This document shows, piece after piece, positions 52,879-61,726 of a stretch of DNA of 64,000 nt. A program made the position numbers and the translations under genes. Below the pieces are notes generated by a model that worked only from the letters and a program-made list of their open reading frames with translations, did not search any database and had not been told where the DNA came from. The stretch lies in NCBI RefSeq assembly GCF_008830185.1, contig NZ_WAGX01000004.1, positions 372,001-436,000 on the forward strand, read 5' to 3'. Each line of letters opens with the position of its first letter. Position 1 is the first letter of the stretch. The stretch comes from Candidatus Galacturonatibacter soehngenii (lineage in GTDB: Bacteria; Bacillota; Clostridia; Lachnospirales; Lachnospiraceae).

Positions 52879-54581
52879 AAAAAGGAGAAAAGAGAAGGTT
52901 AGTGTTAAAAATAAGTACTGGCTTTATGGTTTTGTATCTTGCAATGATGTGTATCTTTACGATGATTATAGAACATGAATATGAAAATAAGTTTGAAAAT
53001 GATTTACACACGAGTGTTGGCAATGTTTCTAGCATGTTATACGAGGTACAATCCAGATTGTGGTATTGGGAGAGAATGGATATTTATCAATCGCCAGACG
53101 AGTATTTGGACGAGTACTTTTTATACTATGATATAAAAGAGCCAGAAAGTGAATTTAATCAGATGAGCTATTTTATATATGATAAAAATAAGAATCTTAA
53201 GGATCAAACGAAGATTCAATACAGTTATTATGATGATACGTTAGAAGTTCAAGAAAACATATTTTTTGATTTGGATAAATTCCTAACCAATGAAGAGTTA
53301 AAGAGAGTGATGCAATACATAAGTAAGAATTATACAAATAATACCAGTGAAACATATCGCGTATTGATTGGAACGGTCGAAGAACAAAAAGAAATGATAC
53401 CAGCAAAACTTTATATAGAACGCGTGATATGGCATGAAGCCGATGGCACTTATCATTCGCAAATTGATCCCTTAACAAATCAAATGCATGCTATGTCTAA
53501 TCCAAGTATGGTTCAAATTGATAGCGAAATTGTCTGGGAATGGCATAATCAAGATATAAAAGAGGATACAAAAAAGCTTTGGGAGGTAAGTTTTACTATT
53601 CCGTATATGGAAAAAGGTTATAAAAACTGGGAAAAGTGGTATGATGATTCCTACTTACAGCAAGCAGATTATATTAACACAGAAGCACAAGATTATAAGT
53701 TTGTCATAAAAACACAAGGTATATGGGAAAAAAGAATGAATTACACGTCACTCGCCTCTTATCGTGATGATATATTCCAGATACAAATAAATGCAACGGC
53801 ATACCCATATCTGGCAGCAATCAATCATTTGAAATATATCTATATATTTGCTTTTGTTGCATGTACGGTTTGTGTAGTTTTAATTAGTGTACAGGTGATT
53901 ACCATGTATGATAAACGGATTGCTCTTGAACAAAATCGCAAGGATTTTACCAATGCGATGGCACATGAATTAAAGACACCTCTTAGTATTATTCGAAGTT
54001 TTAGTGAAAATATCAGTGAAAACATTAGAATGGATAAAAATCAATACTATGCCAAGACAATCATCAATCATGTAGATCATATGGATGATATCATTGTACA
54101 GATGTTAGAATTATCTAAAATGAATGCGGATGACTTTCATCTAATTATGGAATCACAGAATATAAATAAAATCCTACAAGGGTTATTAAAGGAATATGAA
54201 CCTTTCATAAAAGAAAAACAAATACATATTATTGTGACTTCAAATGAAAACATTAACATTATAGTTGATAAAAAGTACTTTACTATTGCGATTCGTAATC
54301 TGATTTCTAATGCTGTTAGTTATACACCTCTTAATGGAATTATTGAAATTCAATTGTCGCAATACCAATTTAGGATAGACAATACAGTACATGCTTCAAA
54401 AAAATTAGTGGAGTTAAATAAGATATGGGATATGTTTTATCGATTAGATGAAGAGGAGAATCAAAAAGAAAAACATTTTGGGATGGGATTATATGTTGTA
54501 AAACGAATTGCTGAGTTGCATCATATGAAATGTAGTGTGGAATATACAAAAAACGGAATTGGCTTTACCATTAAGTGGTAG
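52875..54581 (+). CDS. membrane sensor histidine kinase
   Basis: 568 residues, TTG start at 52875 within the regulator's stop. TM1 at about 13-33; a large outer sensor part of about 280 residues, rich in Tyr, Trp and acidic residues; TM2 at about 318-342. There is no clear HAMP domain, only a short linker. H-box AMAHELKTPLSII holds the phospho-His, then N-box IAIRNLISNAVSYTP. The DxGxG G1 box appears degenerate (FRIDNTVHASK), while the G2 region HFGMGLYVVKRIAE is present. The ligand is unknown. Confidence 0.88.
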   Translation: MKKGEKRRLVLKISTGFMVLYLAMMCIFTMIIEHEYENKFENDLHTSVGNVSSMLYEVQSRLWYWERMDIYQSPDEYLDEYFLYYDIKEPESEFNQMSYFIYDKNKNLKDQTKIQYSYYDDTLEVQENIFFDLDKFLTNEELKRVMQYISKNYTNNTSETYRVLIGTVEEQKEMIPAKLYIERVIWHEADGTYHSQIDPLTNQMHAMSNPSMVQIDSEIVWEWHNQDIKEDTKKLWEVSFTIPYMEKGYKNWEKWYDDSYLQQADYINTEAQDYKFVIKTQGIWEKRMNYTSLASYRDDIFQIQINATAYPYLAAINHLKYIYIFAFVACTVCVVLISVQVITMYDKRIALEQNRKDFTNAMAHELKTPLSIIRSFSENISENIRMDKNQYYAKTIINHVDHMDDIIVQMLELSKMNADDFHLIMESQNINKILQGLLKEYEPFIKEKQIHIIVTSNENINIIVDKKYFTIAIRNLISNAVSYTPLNGIIEIQLSQYQFRIDNTVHASKKLVELNKIWDMFYRLDEEENQKEKHFGMGLYVVKRIAELHHMKCSVEYTKNGIGFTIKW

Positions 54582-54719
54582 TTTACTATGCAAAATTGAA
54601 ATAAATAGTTTCAATTTTGCATTTAATTTACCTAGGATAAAAATAAAATCAATAAAATAAAAAATAACCGCACATGTCAATATGAAAATACGTTATACAA
54701 TTTGAAGGGGGGTTACCAT

Positions 54720-55055
54720 GTGCAGGCTGATATCCAGAATCAATATGATAAAATATATAGATATTGTTTTTATAAGGTTAAAAATGTGTCATTAGCAGAG
54801 GATTTGACACAGGAGACGTTTCTTCGATATTTGACACAGAATTCTTATGTTGAGCGTGGAAAGAAGCTTGCTTATCTTTATACCATAGCAAGAAATCTTT
54901 GTATGGACACATTTCGTAAAGCAAAGACACAAGAATTATGTACAGAGATTCCAAGTGAAGACTGTTTAGAGCAATTAGAGCTTAACATAGTCATAAAGGA
55001 TGCATTAAATGAGTTAACAGAACGAATCTCATTTTATATGATTTGTTTGGATTAA
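54720..55055 (+). pseudogene. truncated ECF-type sigma factor
   Basis: 111 residues from the GTG at 54720, with GGGGGG about 7 bases upstream. Region 2 is present: KNVSLAEDLTQETFLRYL and YLYTIARNLCMDTFRKAK. The region 4 helix-turn-helix that should follow DALNELTE is missing: after Glu the frame runs into unrelated codons and stops at 55053. Without region 4 it cannot read -35 elements, so it is probably inactive. The break point matches the start of a foreign open stretch in another frame (55013-55156). Confidence 0.75.
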
Positions 55056-55156
55056 TCGTGAAACCATATGTGTTTTTGCCAATGTTTTCAATTGGTGTAT
55101 GCACTATACTTACACCAATTGCTTATCATACTTTTAGAAAACATCAGGTTAGTTAA
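55013..55156 (+). pseudogene. C-terminal remnant of a membrane protein, probably an ABC-2 permease
   Basis: In the +2 frame, open from 55013 to the TAA at 55154-55156. Reads DLFGLIVKPYVFLPMFSIGV and TILTPIAYHTFRKHQVS, a last transmembrane helix plus a short basic tail. Joined abruptly to the truncated sigma gene. Sigma factor and ABC transporter genes often share an operon in Lachnospiraceae, so a deletion that removed the genes between them explains both fragments. Confidence 0.5.
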
Positions 55157-55201
55157 GTAAGATAAAGGCCAATCCACCAAAGAAGCAAGGTTCAAAGAAA
55201 A

Positions 55202-55720
55202 TTATTCAATTAAAACACCTGTTTTAGATACATCCATAATCGTACAACGTGAGCGATCAAAACAACAAGGTCTTTTATCACCTTTTTCTAATTTGGAACA
55301 TGCCACTTGAATTCGTTTATTACGGGTAGACAAATTATTAGTGGAACGAATCCAGCGAAGCCAATCCCACTTTGCTTTCGTCGTGACATTATTCCATTGC
55401 GATAAAAGTCCTGCACTTTTGATTGTATCCATTATGTCGTCTGGAATTTCTGGTTCAGGCCACTCATCAATGGATTCTAATTGAATGGTGAGGGTTTGAC
55501 CAATGACTAGCTTTAGTTCATTACATAAATCATCCTTTAACTCAAACCAATGACTTCCTTTGCCATCAGGCTCTAATGGTACGAGGAAGTCGATTTTATT
55601 AATTATAACCTTTGCCATTACCATGCCACGTGAGGGAAGTTGCCTGCTTTGTGCAAGAGGAAGTTTTATTATTTTTCGTTCGTTTACTTTTGCTAAATTT
55701 GTTTCAAATAATATGGCCAT
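55202..55720 (-). CDS. YdeI/OmpD-associated-like protein with DUF1905 domain
   Basis: 172 residues from the ATG at 55720 (AAAGGAG upstream on the minus strand); the longer frame runs into the AraC gene and is rejected. The N-terminal DUF1905-like beta barrel (SRGMVMAKVIINKIDFLVPL, GSHWFELKDDLC) is followed by a C-terminal YdeI part (WNNVTTKAKWDWLRWIRSTN, NKRIQVACSKLEKG). The last 20 residues hold three Cys. Family members have been linked to bacteriocin protection, but the function is unsettled. It lies 25 bases after the AraC gene and may be cotranscribed. Confidence 0.7.
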   Translation of the reverse strand: MAILFETNLAKVNERKIIKLPLAQSRQLPSRGMVMAKVIINKIDFLVPLEPDGKGSHWFELKDDLCNELKLVIGQTLTIQLESIDEWPEPEIPDDIMDTIKSAGLLSQWNNVTTKAKWDWLRWIRSTNNLSTRNKRIQVACSKLEKGDKRPCCFDRSRCTIMDVSKTGVLIE

Positions 55721-55745
55721 ATGAAGCTCCTTTCGGTGATTTAAA

Positions 55746-56597
55746 TCACTTGTGATATAACAAACGAGTGGCAAATGCATTTCTATATTCACTTGGTGTA
55801 AGACCAGTGTATTTCTTATAAGCTCTGGAAAAATTGTGGCTGTCAGCAAAACCAAGAGATTTTGCTATTTCTGCAATCGAAGTATTCGTATCCGTTAGCA
55901 TAAAATTTGCAGCTTCCATTTTTCTTTGCATAATCAACTGCTTCAATGAAATTCCAGATATCTCACTAAATAGATGAGATAAATATTTTTCATTATAACC
56001 AAAATTTGCTGCCACATCAGAAACTTTAATATTTTTTGAAATATTTAATTGAATAAAATCTATAATATCGGAATGAATTTGCTTTTGAGATACTGTTTTG
56101 GTTTGAATGGGAGTATTTAAACAAAGTTGGCCATATAGTTCGGTGATAATGCTAGTAGTCATTGCATTCAAAGTAAGCTCTGGATAATTGGTTTTTACAG
56201 AATCTTGTAACTGTTTCATCAAAACTACCATTTTTTCCAATTTCGGTATCGTTCCTGATTGTGGAAGGGTAAACGTGTGGTCGAAACCGATATCTGTATT
56301 ATTATCCGCAGATTTGCACGATTTAGGCAAAGAAAAATGCAACCAGTAAAAAGAACAATAGGATTCTTTAAATCCCTGTCTCCAAGAGTTGGCAGGTGGT
56401 AGTAAGAGGTATTCGCCTGCTTTAACGGTAAAGTTTTCTTCGTTATAACTTAAGTAAAGAACTCCTTCTGTCATAACAAATAATTCGTAATCCACTAGAT
56501 TAAATAATTCATGTTTCCATTCTGCGGAGGGCGCCTTGAATTTACCAGTAATTACATGTTGCAACATCTGATTGCTTGGAAGCGATAATATTCTCAT
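55746..56597 (-). CDS. AraC-family transcriptional regulator
   Basis: 283 residues, minus strand, GAAAGGAAA upstream of the ATG at 56597. The N-terminal cupin-like ligand domain (about 1-150) has VKAGEYLLLPPANSW. The two helix-turn-helix units cover about 180-275: VSDVAANFGYNEKYLSHLF and IAEIAKSLGFADSHNFSRAY, ending in KKYTGLTPSEYR. It is divergent from the GH127 gene, so it probably responds to arabinose-containing oligosaccharides and controls that gene. Confidence 0.88.
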   Translation of the reverse strand: MRILSLPSNQMLQHVITGKFKAPSAEWKHELFNLVDYELFVMTEGVLYLSYNEENFTVKAGEYLLLPPANSWRQGFKESYCSFYWLHFSLPKSCKSADNNTDIGFDHTFTLPQSGTIPKLEKMVVLMKQLQDSVKTNYPELTLNAMTTSIITELYGQLCLNTPIQTKTVSQKQIHSDIIDFIQLNISKNIKVSDVAANFGYNEKYLSHLFSEISGISLKQLIMQRKMEAANFMLTDTNTSIAEIAKSLGFADSHNFSRAYKKYTGLTPSEYRNAFATRLLYHK

Positions 56598-57004
56598 GTC
56601 AACATTTCCTTTCTGCCATTCGAAACGATGCTGTTAATAAATCAGTTGATAGCTTCGTCTGATAAAGCGATATGTGTCATTTTTATAGGTGCATTTTTCC
56701 TGTAATTATAAATATAGAACAAACAAAATGATAGTTTAGATGGAAAAAAGATAGTTTTGTTATATTAAAAATTACGACTTCTATGTACATAATATACAAT
56801 ATAAGATAGATAAAGTAAATAAAAATATACAGTAAGCTCAAAAGGATGGAAAAAATATCAAAAAGATAGAACATAAAGAGTCTAAAATGAATTTATAGAA
56901 TTTTGACACCTTTTCTATAGATGTGATATTTACCCAAAATATAGAAGGTGCTATAGTGTGAAAGTAATCAATGAGCACTATCCATGAATTAAAGGAGGAG
57001 AAAA
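56598..57004. promoter_or_regulatory. divergent control region between araC-type and GH127 genes
   Basis: A 407-base AT-rich region. For the plus strand, TTGACA (56903-56908) is followed after 16-17 bases by GATATT/ATATTT near 56925-56931. An inverted repeat, CACCTTTTCTATA (56907-56919) and TATAGAAGGTG (56940-56950), flanks the -10 and start site and may be an operator. No ORF with an RBS was seen. Confidence 0.5.
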
Positions 57005-59026
57005 ATGAATTATAATAGTTTTAATACCCCAGTGTCGCTTCGACAAATGAAAATTACAGATGTTTTCTGGAAAAAAGAGATGGAATTGGTACGAAATGAA
57101 GTGATTCCTTATCAGTGGGAAGCATTAAACGATCGTGTGGAAGGTGCATCGCCAAGTTTTTGTATGCGCAATTTCAAGATTGCTGGTAAGATGAATCAGG
57201 AAAAAGCTCAAAAAGGTGATAAATATGTAGAACCTCAGTATTCTTTTCGGGGATTTGAAGCCTTACCCGAAGACCCAAATCATTTAGAAGAAAAATTCTA
57301 TGGTTTTGTTTTTCAGGATAGCGACTTTTCAAAATGGATAGAGGCTGTTGGTTACTCACTCACACAACATCCAGATCCAGCGTTGGAAAAGATTGCAGAT
57401 GAAGCAATTGATATTGTTTGTGGGGCGCAGCAAGAGGATGGATATTTAGATACTTATTATATTATAAATGGTAAGGATAAGATTTTTAGTAACCTTAGAG
57501 ATCATCATGAGCTATATTGCTTTGGTCATCTTACGGAAGGAGCTGTAGCATATTATGAAGCAACAGGAAAAGATAAACTATTAGAAGCTGCGAAGCGTTT
57601 TGCAAATTATATTTATAATTACTTTGGCGAGGAAGAAGAAAAGTGTAAAGGCTATCCAGGACATGAGATAGCTGAAATGGCTTTGGTGCGTCTTTATGAG
57701 GTTACAGGAAATCGAAAGTACCTAGACTTAAGTAGTTTCTTTATTGAACAGCGAGGGACAAAACCGTATTATTTTGACTCGGAGAATCATCCAGATCAAA
57801 CCAGAAAAGAAGAAAATCACTTAAAATATTCTTATCATCAGGCGCATTTACCAGTAAGAGAGCAAAAAGAAGCTGTTGGGCATGCGGTTCGAGCCGTATA
57901 TTTATATTCAGGTATGGCCGATCTTGCACGTCTAAACGAAGATAAAAGTATGTATGAAGCGTGTGAATCTTTATGGGAGGACATGGTAGAAAAGAAGATG
58001 TATATCACTGGGGGAATTGGAAGTACTCATATGGGAGAAGCATTTTCATTTGCCTTTGACCTACCAAATGATACCGCCTATGCAGAGACATGTGCCTCTA
58101 TAGGCTTGGTATTTTTTGCGAGAAGGATGCTGGAAATTAAACCAAAAGCAAAATATGCTGACGTTATGGAACGAGCCTTATACAATGGCGTGCTAAGTGG
58201 TATGGCACTGGATGGCAAAAGCTTCTTTTATGTCAATCCACTGGAAGTCAATCCAATCGCCTGTTATAAGGATGAGAGAAAGCACCATGTAAAACCCATT
58301 CGTCAAAAGTGGTTTGGCTGTGCCTGCTGCCCTCCTAATTTGGCTAGACTATTAAGTTCGATTGGATCTTATGCATTCACAGAATCAGAGAAGACTTTAT
58401 TTGTCCATTTATATATGGGTGCATGTTTAACAAAAAAAATCGGTAATCAAGATATTGAGGTTACGATTCAATCCAAGTTTCCTTGGGAAGGGCATGTTGC
58501 AATATCCGTTCGTGCAAAAGATACTGATTTTGAATTAGCACTTAGAATACCAGGTTGGTGTAATGGATATCAAATTTCTGATTTGGAACAATTTGAAATC
58601 AGAAAAGAGGATGGTTACTTGTACCTTAAAAAAAATTGGTTAGAAGAAGAACATATCCAAATATCTTTCCAAATGGAACCAGTATTGGTTGCGGCAAGAA
58701 CAGAGGTTCGGGAAACGGTAGGAAAAGTAGCGTTGATGAGAGGTCCAATTGTATATTGTTTGGAGGAAGTGGATAATGGAAAAGATTTGCACTTACTTTC
58801 AGTAGAAGCTACAAAGTCAATTACTTTAATAGATAAAAAAATTGAACATGAGTCAGTAAAAGCAATTACTGCCTTTGGGAAGCGAACATTAAAAACTGAG
58901 GAAAATGGTTTATACCAGCCATTTAAAGAAAAGCAATCGAAAGAGGTATGTTTGACCTATGTTCCATACTACGTCTGGGCAAATCGTGGAGAAAATGAGA
59001 TGCAGGTTTGGACGAGAGTAGAATGA
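57005..59026 (+). CDS. GH127 beta-L-arabinofuranosidase-like protein
   Basis: 673 residues, RBS AAAGGAGGAG. An alpha/alpha barrel with GAQQEDGYLDTYY, AYYEATGKDKLLEAA, GHAVRAVYLYSGMADLA and TGGIGSTHMGEAFSFAF. The zinc/nucleophile site is in EVNPIACYKD and KWFGCACCPPNLARLL, the paired Cys plus upstream Cys known for GH127. C-terminal beta domains follow. No signal peptide, so it acts inside the cell on imported arabino-oligosaccharides. Length is normal. Confidence 0.92.
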   Translation: MNYNSFNTPVSLRQMKITDVFWKKEMELVRNEVIPYQWEALNDRVEGASPSFCMRNFKIAGKMNQEKAQKGDKYVEPQYSFRGFEALPEDPNHLEEKFYGFVFQDSDFSKWIEAVGYSLTQHPDPALEKIADEAIDIVCGAQQEDGYLDTYYIINGKDKIFSNLRDHHELYCFGHLTEGAVAYYEATGKDKLLEAAKRFANYIYNYFGEEEEKCKGYPGHEIAEMALVRLYEVTGNRKYLDLSSFFIEQRGTKPYYFDSENHPDQTRKEENHLKYSYHQAHLPVREQKEAVGHAVRAVYLYSGMADLARLNEDKSMYEACESLWEDMVEKKMYITGGIGSTHMGEAFSFAFDLPNDTAYAETCASIGLVFFARRMLEIKPKAKYADVMERALYNGVLSGMALDGKSFFYVNPLEVNPIACYKDERKHHVKPIRQKWFGCACCPPNLARLLSSIGSYAFTESEKTLFVHLYMGACLTKKIGNQDIEVTIQSKFPWEGHVAISVRAKDTDFELALRIPGWCNGYQISDLEQFEIRKEDGYLYLKKNWLEEEHIQISFQMEPVLVAARTEVRETVGKVALMRGPIVYCLEEVDNGKDLHLLSVEATKSITLIDKKIEHESVKAITAFGKRTLKTEENGLYQPFKEKQSKEVCLTYVPYYVWANRGENEMQVWTRVE

Positions 59027-59223
59027 GTCCTCGTTTATTCATAAAAAGTATGGTTTGTTTTTGCTTTATATAAAGAAATGTTGTTGATTTGTCGAAAACC
59101 TTACAAATAAAGTGTGGTATATTTTGGTAATTTGATTTAAAATAGGAATAGTATTAAAGTATATTAATACAACAAGGGGAGAGACACGGTTAAAAGAAAT
59201 AACTAATCAGGAGGTTTTATGCT

Positions 59224-59649
59224 ATGGATAATGAATTAAAAATCAAAATGTACTCATTTACGGTGGATTGCAAAGATCCACAAGAATTATCTAAATTTTA
59301 CGCAGCATTACTAAGCTGGGAGGTATTGGCTGTTGATGATGGATGGGCATACGTATACCCGCCAGGAACCAATCAAGGAAGCTATCCTTGTATACTGTTT
59401 CAACAAAATCCTGAGTATGAACCTCCTGTATGGCCAGGTGAACCAAAAGCGCAACAGCAAATGGCACATTTGGACTTTGCCGTGAATGACTTAGAAAAAG
59501 CGGTTCAACATGCAATCAAATGTGGTGCGATAATCGCAGAACAGCAATTTTCAGATGAATGGAGAGTTATGTTTGACCCTGCAGGACATCCTTTTTGTTT
59601 ATGTCAAATGAAAGCATTAATGGAGAGTCCAGATTTTGGATTGCTATAG
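59224..59649 (+). CDS. VOC (glyoxalase-like) family protein
   Basis: 141 residues, with AGGAGG about 9 bases upstream. Two beta-alpha-beta-beta-beta units: MYSFTVDCKDPQELSKFYAA with LSWEVLAVDDGWAYV, then MAHLDFAVNDLEKAVQHA with WRVMFDPAGHPFCLC. This is the pattern of the common Glyoxalase_6-like VOC group, many of which bind small molecules with no known reaction. The first of a close run of five genes (gaps 3-30 bases). Confidence 0.82.
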   Translation: MDNELKIKMYSFTVDCKDPQELSKFYAALLSWEVLAVDDGWAYVYPPGTNQGSYPCILFQQNPEYEPPVWPGEPKAQQQMAHLDFAVNDLEKAVQHAIKCGAIIAEQQFSDEWRVMFDPAGHPFCLCQMKALMESPDFGLL

Positions 59650-59679
59650 TAAAGAGGTAACTAACAAAGGAGTTATAAC

Positions 59680-60876
59680 ATGGAAACAATACAACAGCTC
59701 ATCAAATCGTACGATTTAAAAAAGGATAATCAGGTATATAAACAAATAATTGAGCGATTAAAAAGTGAAGAATCCATTTGGATTTCATTTATGCCTTACA
59801 CCAATAATTATTATTTAGATTATGAGAGTGGCAAGCCAGCTGGCTATCTCTTTTCAGAAAAACAATACTACGAAGAATATCAAGATTATATGTTACAACA
59901 ACAAATATTTGTAAGTCCATTAGAAAGCAAGAAAGAGCAAAGAATGTTTATGTTTGGTGACTTGTATCGGAGTGGTTTTGAAATGCTTGTAATAGACAAT
60001 GGTCAGACTCATTTGGTAATGAGTTTGTTAGATGTGATTGACGAGCCAGATTTTTCAAATGTCCCAGAGATAAACAAACCAATTATGAATCCAACATTAG
60101 TTTGTGCAGCTAACCATTTCTTTCAAGAACTGCGTAGCAAAAAAGCTACAAAAGTTTTGGAAGAAAATATGTTCAAAGAAATATATCATGCAAAATATCT
60201 AATGCCAATGGATGCTAGTAAATTGAATATGGAAAATAAAAATACGGAAGATGGGACTCGTGTAATTAAGGAAGATAGTATTATACAATTTCCTCTCGTT
60301 ACCAATAAAGAAGAGAAAAACTTTTATCCATTTTTTACTGACTGGAACGAATTTAAAAGATTTGATAAAGATCTAAAATATAGTGGTAACATTGTAGGGT
60401 TTGAAGAATTCAAAGCTTTTATTGAACAAGCAGATGGTATTACAATTAATCCATATGGTGTAAATATTATTTTAACAAAAGATATGATTGAGATCATTGA
60501 TGAGGTTGCAAACGGATTACCTCAAAAAATAGTGGTAAAAGAACAGGTAGCAAATAAGGATACGAAAGTTTTGCTTGGTGAGCCAGCAGAATACCCAAAT
60601 GCAATGATTGATGCAATTTGCAAATACCTTAAAACGAATAAGAAGATAAATGCAGCATATTTAAGATTAATGATAAAAGATGATGAACAAAGCTATCTTA
60701 TTGTTGTAGATTTTACTGGTGATATGAATGAAGTGTTTTCTAAAATAGCAAATGTGGGAACTCCTTTTTCAAATGGAAAATATCTTGATTTTGTTCCTTT
60801 GTCTAGTGACTTTGGTAGAGATGCCGTAAAAGATGTTGTGCCTTTTTATAAGAAAAAGAAGTTTGGTATTTTTTAA
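59680..60876 (+). CDS. SseB-like domain protein
   Basis: 398 residues, RBS AAAGGAG. The N-terminal half (about 1-180) is not recognised. Residues about 200-280 look like the SseB N-terminal domain (FYPFFTDWNEFKRFDK, VGFEEFKAFIEQADGITINP) and about 290-398 like the SseB C-terminal domain (AMIDAICKYLKTNKKINAAY, YLIVVDFTGDMNEVFSKI). SseB raises serine sensitivity in E. coli when overproduced and is otherwise unclear. In Firmicutes such proteins often sit beside secretion or immunity genes. Confidence 0.68.
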   Translation: METIQQLIKSYDLKKDNQVYKQIIERLKSEESIWISFMPYTNNYYLDYESGKPAGYLFSEKQYYEEYQDYMLQQQIFVSPLESKKEQRMFMFGDLYRSGFEMLVIDNGQTHLVMSLLDVIDEPDFSNVPEINKPIMNPTLVCAANHFFQELRSKKATKVLEENMFKEIYHAKYLMPMDASKLNMENKNTEDGTRVIKEDSIIQFPLVTNKEEKNFYPFFTDWNEFKRFDKDLKYSGNIVGFEEFKAFIEQADGITINPYGVNIILTKDMIEIIDEVANGLPQKIVVKEQVANKDTKVLLGEPAEYPNAMIDAICKYLKTNKKINAAYLRLMIKDDEQSYLIVVDFTGDMNEVFSKIANVGTPFSNGKYLDFVPLSSDFGRDAVKDVVPFYKKKKFGIF

Positions 60877-60904
60877 ATGGAAACAAAGTTAGGAGTAGAT
60901 AGAC

Positions 60905-61276
60905 ATGGAAAATTACTCACAAGAAGAATTAGATGCTGCAATACAACTTATTTCTTCTACCATTATCAATTGTGAAAAGATGCAAACAAAGTTTTTGGAA
61001 GGTACCTCTCAACATTCGCTCTTAAAAAATAGAATAAGAGCGTTGCAGATAGCAAAGGCATTGATAGCAAAGGATAGTAGTATTGATTTATATACACAGT
61101 TAGATATCGAAAAATCATTACAACCTATACTCTCTATTATACATAAAACAAAGAAAGCCCAAATGAAATATAAAGAGGATACCGTACAATATAAAAGAAT
61201 GAGTCCTATGATAAGTGCAATGTGTATTTCAAAAGCATTTATAGAAGCGGCAATAAAAAAACAACACAATAAATAA
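60905..61276 (+). CDS. helical hypothetical protein
   Basis: 123 residues, RBS GTTAGGAG, 28 bases after the SseB-like gene. It appears all-helical with an internal duplication: ELDAAIQLISSTIINCEKMQ then RIRALQIAKALIA, repeated as DIEKSLQPILSIIHKTKKAQ then MISAMCISKAFIEAAI. Each half ends with a similar helix-turn. No family recognised, no membrane segment. Probably a dimeric or bundle-forming partner of its neighbours. Confidence 0.65.
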   Translation: MENYSQEELDAAIQLISSTIINCEKMQTKFLEGTSQHSLLKNRIRALQIAKALIAKDSSIDLYTQLDIEKSLQPILSIIHKTKKAQMKYKEDTVQYKRMSPMISAMCISKAFIEAAIKKQHNK

Positions 61277-61288
61277 AAGGGAAAGGGC

Positions 61289-61723
61289 ATGCACGTTTTG
61301 AAGAAAAGAAGATATATTCCTATTTTACTAATACTTATTATTGTAATAAGTATTGTATTTTTCTTCCTGAAAAAAGACGTTGGGGATGTAAGTAACGTAA
61401 GCCGTAAGGTTACAGCATCCGAAGTGTACAGCCAAAAAGATATCAATGATGCGATGGATGCAGTGGTTAAATATTTTCGTAATCATTTTGAAGGTTGTAA
61501 ATTAACGCAATTATGTTATAAAGACAGTACGAGTGTAACGGAATCAGGAGGATGGGCAATCCAATATAATGCAGACCAAGCAATCGTTTTATTATCAACA
61601 TTTGATGTAGATGCAGCAGGAGGGGATGGTAGCTTTAATCCGAATGAAACGTATTCTGATTGGCAATGGATTCTCGTTCGTAACAAAGGCGGAGCTTGGG
61701 AAGTAAAAACGTGGGGGTATTAA
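61289..61723 (+). CDS. membrane-anchored DUF4829-like protein
   Basis: 144 residues, with AAAGGGAAAGG upstream. A basic N-terminus, one membrane segment at about 8-27, then an outer domain of about 105 residues: DINDAMDAVVKYFRNHFEGC, QAIVLLSTFDVDAAGGDGSF and the C-terminal WQWILVRNKGGAWEVKTWGY. The ending is strongly conserved in a family of small secreted Firmicutes proteins that I associate with DUF4829. Function unknown. Confidence 0.6.
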   Translation: MHVLKKRRYIPILLILIIVISIVFFFLKKDVGDVSNVSRKVTASEVYSQKDINDAMDAVVKYFRNHFEGCKLTQLCYKDSTSVTESGGWAIQYNADQAIVLLSTFDVDAAGGDGSFNPNETYSDWQWILVRNKGGAWEVKTWGY

Positions 61724-61726
61724 ATA

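Noticed and set aside
55721-55855. N-terminal extension of the YdeI-like protein
   Set aside because: It runs antiparallel in the same DNA as the 3' end of the AraC gene in another frame; a clear AAAGGAG and ATG at 55720 give the right start.
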